IMG/VR virus record: IMGVR_UViG_3300032291_003679 | Coordinates: 62,001-126,000 of that record | Length of the DNA: 64,000 bases | Origin: a virus | Strand: one strand, 5' to 3' | In this document: positions 57,802-64,000 of the stretch, piece by piece | How the letters are laid out: every line of letters starts with the position of its first letter | Numbering within the stretch: position 1 is the first letter of the stretch | Notes under the pieces: generated by a model | Database searches by the model: none | The model's input: the letters and a program-made list of their open reading frames with translations, nothing else | What the model was told of the DNA's origin: nothing | Made by a program: the position numbers and the translations under genes

Positions 57802-60800
57802 ATGGCAGACGAAAACGTCGACATTAAGATTAGGTTTGACGCCAAAACGGCGGACCTTAATCGTGCCATCGCAAAACTTGCTGTACTAGAAAAACAAGTA
57901 AAGAAGCTCTCCAGCGGTAGAGAAGAAGCGTTTGCGCGACGAACAACAAACACCCTTAGCAATGTAACCAAGGGCTGGAAGCGTAGTTTTGACTTCATAG
58001 ATGCCGGTGCAAAAATGGCCGGTAAGGGACTCACCAAGTTTCTTGGATTAGCCATAAAGGGTGTAGTCGTAGAAATGGGGCTCCTGGCTGCAGCAATGGT
58101 TGGCGTCCACGCACTGTTTGTCGCTGGCCAATTTATAATGAAGGCGTACCGAGGGGCAATGCAAATGCTGGCGGCAGGCGCAGCTGGTGTAACAGTCGCT
58201 ATGGCTGCTGCGTCTGCAGCAATCCGTGAGCAGCAGGCTGCAATATTTGCCTATAGAGGCAAGGGTGCTCCGGCTTTTGGTTCAGCAATGAACCAGACCC
58301 GCATGGGGATGCGCAACCTTCAAAGCGATGCAAGTTTAGCGACTTTAGGTGTCGAGGCATTAAATAAGGCCTACGGCAATATGTCGAAGTCAATGAATAC
58401 TGCCCAGATAAATAAAAGCGGCGGTGCAATAAAAGCATTGATGGATTTTGGCTCCGCTGGTCAAGACCCTGCAAAAGGACTAGAACAGGTATCGATAGTA
58501 ATAGCATCTTTGTCTGATAAGAAAAAGGGAATTTCAGATGTCATAACAGAGGCCAAAAAGCTTGGCCCAGAGATGGAGCAGGCCCTAAAAAAAGCCAACG
58601 TTAAGACAAAGAAGCAATTTCAAGAATTGCTCATGTCTGGGGAGCTTGCTAAAAGCGGTGGCGTTACGGGCCAGTTTGATGCCGTAAATGGCACCCTAAT
58701 TAGTCAACTAAAAGGATACTTCACTCGCCTGCGTGGTGAGTTTGCAGACTTTGGTGACCAGTTCCTAGAACCGCTAAAGGAAGCTTTCGACCGAGTCTTT
58801 GGAACAATCAGACGTGACTTACAGCGCGTAATGGGCGCTATCATGTTCAGCTTTGGCACCCAGGGTGTTATTGATAATTTTTCAAGTGCTATAGAAAAAG
58901 CATCTAACTGGCTCGTAAAAATGATTCGCGAATATCTGCCTGGAGCTATAGGCATGTTCGACAGAATCGGTGATTGGTTTACTAGATTTAAGCGCGGGTG
59001 GAACCTTGTACTTGACCAAACCAGACCGCTCATAGACGGTGCTCGCGTTCTTTACAAAGCATTTGAGCCAGTTTGGGACGCGCTGAAGCGTGGGGCAGAC
59101 AACTTAACCCTGTTTCGCGAACTGCTTATACAAAACCAAGACAATGTTCAAGAATTTGGTGAACGTATTGGGAAACTGATTGATTCACTTTCTAAGTTCT
59201 TCATGAACATGAAGAAAATGTTTATGGATATGCTTCCGTTCCTTAACGACCTTGTCTCTGGCCTGACGACAGTGTTTGACATGATTTCCAAGATATTTAC
59301 TTCCGGCGCAGGCAAAGGTCTAGCTGGAGCGCTTGCCCCTCTTATGGGGTTTTCTATTTTGGGAAGAGCTCTTTCTGGAGTAAAGGGACGCCTAATGCCG
59401 AACGTTGGCGCAATGTCCGCACAGCAAATGAATGTAACGGCAAACAACGTTTCTATCGCCAACCCAGTTGGTCCAGTGGCGGGGTCGCGAACAATGTTTG
59501 GCGGTGGACCACTTTTTTCTGGGGCACCTGGCAGCTATCCGTCTGGACCATCTGGGACACCTGGAGCAACATCATCTGCAGGAACAGCAACAGCAGCAGG
59601 TAGTGCAGCGCTTGCTGCTCTCTCGTCGGGCAAAACTTCTGGTGGAAACTTTTTAAAGATGCCAAGCGGAGGAGCAGTAAGCAAACTTGCAGACAATCCA
59701 CGCAACACACTTAGATACAACATGCTCACTGGAAGCAGGATGACGGTTCGCGGGAGCGATATAAATCAACGAGAAAAAGAACGGTTTACTCAACGCCAAC
59801 AATTGGGACGTGGCCTTGGCTATTACATGTTCGGTCAAGCTTCTAACCCATACGCGAAAATGGAAGGAGATGCAGCAGCTCGTGCCTCCGCCCGCTTTGA
59901 GGCAACACAGGGGCTGCAGAGCCTGTCTATGGACGAGCTACATAAAGTAGCGGTAGATAAACATGGAATTACTGGGTTGACCGATAAGACATCACGTACA
60001 GACGTAATTGCACGAATACAAGGTTCTGCTGGGTATAAAGATGAAGATTACGCCGGAATGAGGAAGGTAGGACTCGGAGAGGCGATTAAAAACACGAGAG
60101 GAAGAATGCGCTTTGCCGCTACGGGGGTAATGGATAGGGCACAGTATGCAGGAAGACGTGTTTCTGGGGCATACCAAGGAGCCATGGCTTACTTTAATTC
60201 TGGTGCATTTAATCCTGAAACAGGTGAATATTACGACCTTAAAGATGCTCGTGACAAAATAGATGAGCGGTTCCAGAAAACCAAAGATGAAGCTGGTGGC
60301 AGTAAAAGAAAACTTCTTAGAGGAAGAATAGATAGGGCAAGAGATTCAAACAGGCTTAACAGAACGTATGGAAAATTTGGCAACGCATACAATGTGAAGT
60401 TTGCTAAAAGCGCCAGCGGACGTATGGGTGCAGGCATGGGTCTTGGTCTAATGAGCCAAGTCGCTCCAGAAGAAATGCGTGGAGCAATGGCGCTGGGTGC
60501 AACTGTTGGACAAATCGACCCACGTTTGGGAATTGCTGTTGCCGGAATAGGCGGAGCCATGAAGGCTCAGGGAGCAATGAAGGGTGCCCTCTCTGGCGCT
60601 GCTGGTGGAGCTGCTTTAGGCGGAATGCTTGGACCGCATGGAGCAGCAATCGGTGCCGGAATCGGTCTTGTTGTTGGCGGCATTATGGGTGCCGTTAATA
60701 AGGGAAAACAGCAGCTAAAAGAAGCCAGGGAAACTGTACACAAGAGTCTTGGCGAGTTTTACATGGCTAGCCTGAAGTCGTCAGGCGAACAGTTTGAAAA

Positions 60801-62607
60801 AAACCGTAAGATTCTTGAATCCGGCGGGAGCCTCGAAGGCAAATCTGGAGCTATGCAGGGAGCTGGAGCCAAATTTGCAGCCGCACAAGGGAAGGTGCGC
60901 ACTTCAATACTTTCAGCCATAGAAGCAGGGGGCGGAGGGTATGGAAGCGGTGGCGACAGGGAATTCTATGACCCCAAAAAAATACTTGACGAATATTACA
61001 AAACTGAAGAGGGAAGCAAAGTATCTACTGAGGATAGAAAGAAACAAAAAAAACGTGCCACAAATACGGTTCGTGAACTTCTTAAAGCAACCGACCCAGC
61101 AGTGCAGACGCAGCTCAAGGAAATTGACAAAGTCAACAACGACAGAATAGCTGCCCTTTCCCGCGCAACAGGAAAGAGTGGAGCAGAGTTAGAGCAATTA
61201 GCAAAAAGTATGGGCGTGGACCTATATGACGCAACGGTCCAATATGACGAACTTCTTGGGAAATTTACTGCGAATCTCAGGAAAAACAAGGAGCAATTAA
61301 ATGCCGCTCTTACTGATACCTTTCTATCTGGAGCTAATCCTTTTACGAAAAAACGAGAAGCAGGAGAAGCGCAGTATGCGCTAAACCAAAACTTTAGACA
61401 ACTTGGCGACATTCTTCGTGGCGGCGGCACTAAAGCAGAAAAAATGGGTGCTGTCGACTCCAGTATGGAGCAAGCATTCAGTCAGATACTAACGGTTGCT
61501 GGTGGCGATGCTTTTAAGGCATACGACATATATAACAGAATGTTTATGTCTGGTGCAGACCAGGGAATATTTGCTCAAGGTGCAGAATTTGAAGGCCAAT
61601 CAGAACATTTCCTCGGAAATGCAACATTTAATGAATCTTCTAGATTAATTACAGAGGGAGTTAACTCTGAAGCAGCAACGCAAATTCGTGGCTATCTCGC
61701 AGAGAAGAACATGAGCGTTGACACTGGATTGCTAGAAGCGTCTCTAAACAAGATGACACCAGACCAGCAACGGAGTCTTCTTTATGACCTCAAAACAATG
61801 GATGAGGACACAAGTGTTCCAAAAGCTGGCGAGACAAACGACCTAAAAAAGGCCCTTAAGAGAAAAACAGGGGGCGGAATAGAGCAGGTCTTGGCTACCG
61901 CCTATGGCCTTGAGGGAATAGCAATTACTGGTGAAAAAACTGAGAGCCTGGACAAGATAGCAACAGCCGCCACAGACTTCTCTACCGCTGCAGACGGTCT
62001 CAAAACAGCAGTCGAAACATTCAATACCAACATGACTGGATTCTTCGACGCCCCTCTCGGTAATGCACCGGAATGGTGGAAAAAAGGACTGAAAGTTACC
62101 GGCGAAGGTGATGACATGCGCCTCATGCCAGACGCAGACACATCTACTCCTCGTGCAGGACAAGTTGGCGATACTGCCACAAGCAAGCTTTCTCAAACAA
62201 TGTCCCGTCATGCTGCGATGAACGGTCAGCTAACAGGTAAAAGAACAGTTACATCGAGCCTGCGAAACTATGCGCTTGGTTCACCAAGTTCCGACCACGC
62301 AACTGGTTCAGCATATGACCTCACTGGACAAAATCTTGGACAATACGCCAAGCTTGTTCATGCCAACGGTGGGTTTGCTGAGTTCCATGGAAGCATGGCG
62401 AATAGGCATCTACACGTAGTCCCAGGCCCAGGAGTTGGGGATACCAGCACCTCCCGGCCAATTTCATCCGTAACTACCGGCGGTGGGGGAACAACGAATT
62501 ACTATTCAATCGAGATAAATGGTGGAAATGCCTCTCCAGAAGCAATCGCAAACATGGTAATGGCAAAACTAAAAGACCAGGAACGCTCAAACAGGGAGCG
62601 CAGATAA
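57802..62607 (+). CDS. Tail tape measure protein with M15-peptidase-like C-terminus
   Basis: 1,601 residues. It sets tail length, and the length follows the helical body. Near 80-150 are hydrophobic segments (VVEMGLLAAAMVGVHALFVA, MLAAGAAGVTVAMAAASAA) and near 930-990 Gly/Ala-rich stretches (SGAAGGAALGGMLG, IGAGIGLVVGGIMGAV), typical of tape measures. Around 1497-1540 is an M15-like zinc D,D-carboxypeptidase pattern: SDHATGSAYDL and HLHVVPG, the H-x-x-G-x-A-x-D and H-x-H pairs. It may loosen peptidoglycan during DNA entry. LSSG occurs at 36 (LSSGREE) and 607 (LSSGKTS), unlike other tail proteins. A strong GGAG ribosome-binding site precedes it; TAATG joins it to the next gene. Confidence 0.93.
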   Translation: MADENVDIKIRFDAKTADLNRAIAKLAVLEKQVKKLSSGREEAFARRTTNTLSNVTKGWKRSFDFIDAGAKMAGKGLTKFLGLAIKGVVVEMGLLAAAMVGVHALFVAGQFIMKAYRGAMQMLAAGAAGVTVAMAAASAAIREQQAAIFAYRGKGAPAFGSAMNQTRMGMRNLQSDASLATLGVEALNKAYGNMSKSMNTAQINKSGGAIKALMDFGSAGQDPAKGLEQVSIVIASLSDKKKGISDVITEAKKLGPEMEQALKKANVKTKKQFQELLMSGELAKSGGVTGQFDAVNGTLISQLKGYFTRLRGEFADFGDQFLEPLKEAFDRVFGTIRRDLQRVMGAIMFSFGTQGVIDNFSSAIEKASNWLVKMIREYLPGAIGMFDRIGDWFTRFKRGWNLVLDQTRPLIDGARVLYKAFEPVWDALKRGADNLTLFRELLIQNQDNVQEFGERIGKLIDSLSKFFMNMKKMFMDMLPFLNDLVSGLTTVFDMISKIFTSGAGKGLAGALAPLMGFSILGRALSGVKGRLMPNVGAMSAQQMNVTANNVSIANPVGPVAGSRTMFGGGPLFSGAPGSYPSGPSGTPGATSSAGTATAAGSAALAALSSGKTSGGNFLKMPSGGAVSKLADNPRNTLRYNMLTGSRMTVRGSDINQREKERFTQRQQLGRGLGYYMFGQASNPYAKMEGDAAARASARFEATQGLQSLSMDELHKVAVDKHGITGLTDKTSRTDVIARIQGSAGYKDEDYAGMRKVGLGEAIKNTRGRMRFAATGVMDRAQYAGRRVSGAYQGAMAYFNSGAFNPETGEYYDLKDARDKIDERFQKTKDEAGGSKRKLLRGRIDRARDSNRLNRTYGKFGNAYNVKFAKSASGRMGAGMGLGLMSQVAPEEMRGAMALGATVGQIDPRLGIAVAGIGGAMKAQGAMKGALSGAAGGAALGGMLGPHGAAIGAGIGLVVGGIMGAVNKGKQQLKEARETVHKSLGEFYMASLKSSGEQFEKNRKILESGGSLEGKSGAMQGAGAKFAAAQGKVRTSILSAIEAGGGGYGSGGDREFYDPKKILDEYYKTEEGSKVSTEDRKKQKKRATNTVRELLKATDPAVQTQLKEIDKVNNDRIAALSRATGKSGAELEQLAKSMGVDLYDATVQYDELLGKFTANLRKNKEQLNAALTDTFLSGANPFTKKREAGEAQYALNQNFRQLGDILRGGGTKAEKMGAVDSSMEQAFSQILTVAGGDAFKAYDIYNRMFMSGADQGIFAQGAEFEGQSEHFLGNATFNESSRLITEGVNSEAATQIRGYLAEKNMSVDTGLLEASLNKMTPDQQRSLLYDLKTMDEDTSVPKAGETNDLKKALKRKTGGGIEQVLATAYGLEGIAITGEKTESLDKIATAATDFSTAADGLKTAVETFNTNMTGFFDAPLGNAPEWWKKGLKVTGEGDDMRLMPDADTSTPRAGQVGDTATSKLSQTMSRHAAMNGQLTGKRTVTSSLRNYALGSPSSDHATGSAYDLTGQNLGQYAKLVHANGGFAEFHGSMANRHLHVVPGPGVGDTSTSRPISSVTTGGGGTTNYYSIEINGGNASPEAIANMVMAKLKDQERSNRERR

Positions 62608-64000
62608 TGGCAGTTGGAAATATTGTTTACGTTACGGTTGGGTATACGCAGGGGGACAATGCGAGCGTCCGCAAAGGATACCCGATAAGGCGTAAATATA
62701 AACAAACAGAGAATACTCAATCTCCAAAATTCCCATCTTCGTACACTGAAGTATCTAATCAGTTGTACTGGTTCCCATTCACGTCACTTGGGGCATCAGA
62801 CGAAAACTATATACCGTACACAATCGGCGATGAATATGGGTGGTCCGACGACCAAGCAAAACGTGCACCACAAATACCGTACACCAACCCACGCACGACA
62901 AAATATGATGAGTTTCCTACTGGGCATAAAATAGTCTATGGCGGTTCTATATACGTAGCAACACGACACACATTTGATTGGTCTGAAACAAAATTCGATG
63001 TATCCATAAACCCATACAAAACCGCACGTGTACATAAGTGGCGTAGATTTACTGATACGTCGGACACCTGGACTCAGTACTGGTACCACCCGCTGCTTCG
63101 GAAGTTCTACACACTTGCGGAAACAGACGCACTCCAGGAGTTGCCAGACTTTAATGAACCGACGCAGTCCAGGTGGGATAGGTTTGTTGGAGATTCAAAG
63201 GACATGAATCTAAATAATTTTACATTTGCGCAGATACGTGAGCTTGTTTCCACTGGGTCTGCTCTCGCTACTGCAACTTCTGCTGTTCAGTCCCTCGAGC
63301 AGCTATCAATGGCTGCACTCTCGGCCGCGCAGCGTGACGGTACTAACGTAAGGACCTCCACGGCACAAATGTCCGGAACGTTTGTTATCAATAGTCAGGC
63401 TGGCGGACAAAACGGTCAAGGAGTTCTTCTGCCTGACAATCTTCCTAAAATGATTCAACGGATGGCTACTGGCACGTCGGGCGTAAAAACAATACTTGAC
63501 ACATATGTTTTTAACCTCAGGCCAAACAATATTTCATACTCCAACATTGGGATTACATGGACAGAAGTTGACAGGGTAAATAACTTCCCACTTGTCGACT
63601 ATAGAAATAATAAACTGATGAAGATAACCTTCGAGTTTGTTGTTGAAGCTCAAGCACAAGGCGTTTCCAGTCTTTACGAATCTTGCGAAGAACGCATACG
63701 CCAAGTCCAACGCATGGCAAATCGCCCAGAACTGATTGTGTTTACAAACTTTGACTCACTATTCGGCGAGGCTGTTTTTAGCCAAACCTCTACGGCAACT
63801 TATCGTGAATGGGCAATCGTTGATATGTCTATCAACTCCATACAGCGCACACCAGTTGGACCAGATACCGTCCAGGGAGCAATAAGTAGAGCAACAATAA
63901 GTATGACAGTTCAAGAGGTGAGACTTACGCCTGACCAGGTCATATTTATGCCAAAACTTAAAAAAACTCCAGCCGTACCGAACACTCCAACACCTGGTGG
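62607..64000 (+). CDS. Tail or baseplate protein, partial
   Basis: The ATG overlaps the tape-measure stop (TAATG), and the frame is open to the window's right edge (464 codons), so the C-terminus is missing. The start has aromatic and Tyr-rich beta segments (NIVYVTVGYTQGDN, YWFPFTSLG). Later, FEFVVEAQAQGVSSLYESCE and RMANRPELIVF form a compact domain. Position directly behind the tape measure suggests a baseplate hub or tail-end protein of the gp53/LysM-like neighbourhood, but no hallmark confirms it. Confidence 0.7.
   Translation, partial: MAVGNIVYVTVGYTQGDNASVRKGYPIRRKYKQTENTQSPKFPSSYTEVSNQLYWFPFTSLGASDENYIPYTIGDEYGWSDDQAKRAPQIPYTNPRTTKYDEFPTGHKIVYGGSIYVATRHTFDWSETKFDVSINPYKTARVHKWRRFTDTSDTWTQYWYHPLLRKFYTLAETDALQELPDFNEPTQSRWDRFVGDSKDMNLNNFTFAQIRELVSTGSALATATSAVQSLEQLSMAALSAAQRDGTNVRTSTAQMSGTFVINSQAGGQNGQGVLLPDNLPKMIQRMATGTSGVKTILDTYVFNLRPNNISYSNIGITWTEVDRVNNFPLVDYRNNKLMKITFEFVVEAQAQGVSSLYESCEERIRQVQRMANRPELIVFTNFDSLFGEAVFSQTSTATYREWAIVDMSINSIQRTPVGPDTVQGAISRATISMTVQEVRLTPDQVIFMPKLKKTPAVPNTPTPG

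Overview
The window looks like a stretch of the genome of a large, contractile-tailed (myovirus-type) bacteriophage of an actinobacterium. The host call rests on a WhiB-like protein with the four-cysteine and GIWGG signature (9836-10177), a family known only from Actinobacteria and their phages. The tail call rests on a sheath gene followed by a tube gene (55002-56973). Base composition is moderate to AT-leaning by eye, which fits aquatic actinobacteria better than high-GC soil actinomycetes; this last point is inference. There is no integrase, repressor or attachment site, and no gene-free stretch longer than about 300 bases.

Layout. 1-11081 (minus): histone-H1-like protein, small zinc protein, WhiB, primase-helicase, small-terminase-like protein and a ribbon-helix-helix-like protein, leading into a giant protein that leaves the window on the left. 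11174-15106 (plus): two unknown genes, B12-dependent ribonucleotide reductase, HNH endonuclease, tRNA-Arg(UCU) and a small zinc protein. 15107-16874 (minus): small membrane protein, Cys-rich protein, SNase-type nuclease and a DUF6321-like protein. 16978-43450 (minus): the head block, transcribed membrane protein, portal, prohead protease fused to a 3,020-residue protein, acidic PepSY scaffold-like protein, a 2,391-residue protein, five overlapping unknown genes and the major capsid protein. 43519-52306 (plus): large terminase, Rad52-like annealing protein, RecB/Cas4-like nuclease, HNH, RuvC-like resolvase, two ParB-like proteins and a PAPS-reductase-like protein. 52311-53023 (minus): a pair of small acidic paralogues. 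53143-64000 (plus): head-tail connector, tail completion and terminator proteins, sheath, tube, a frameshifted tail assembly chaperone, tape measure and a partial baseplate/tail protein.

The most interesting signal is a short peptide motif, L-S-S-G usually followed by R, K or A. It occurs 18 times exactly, plus several near matches, in the three giant proteins (1-6984, 23000-30175, 31877-40939). Copies use many different codons and fall between recognisable enzyme domains: two acetyltransferase-like regions, a DEDDh exonuclease, three separate zincin (HExxH) domains, an ArdC-type antirestriction region, a UvrD-type helicase and a ParB-like domain. One giant protein begins with an S78 (HK97-type) prohead protease, and two of the three lie between the portal and major capsid genes. 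My reading is a capsid-borne polyprotein system: cargo enzymes are translated as fusions, packaged in the prohead, cut apart at LSSG linkers by the phage's protease, and injected with the DNA to disarm host defences and start infection. The domains, motif counts and gene order are seen directly; cleavage, packaging and injection are inference.

Other points of note are a well-supported -1 frameshift in the tail assembly chaperone (57511-57747), a ribosome-binding site inside a hairpin directly before the protease-polyprotein start, an IbrA/IbrB-like PAPS-reductase plus ParB pair, an M15-peptidase-like end on the tape measure, and small cysteine modules shared among the head-block proteins.
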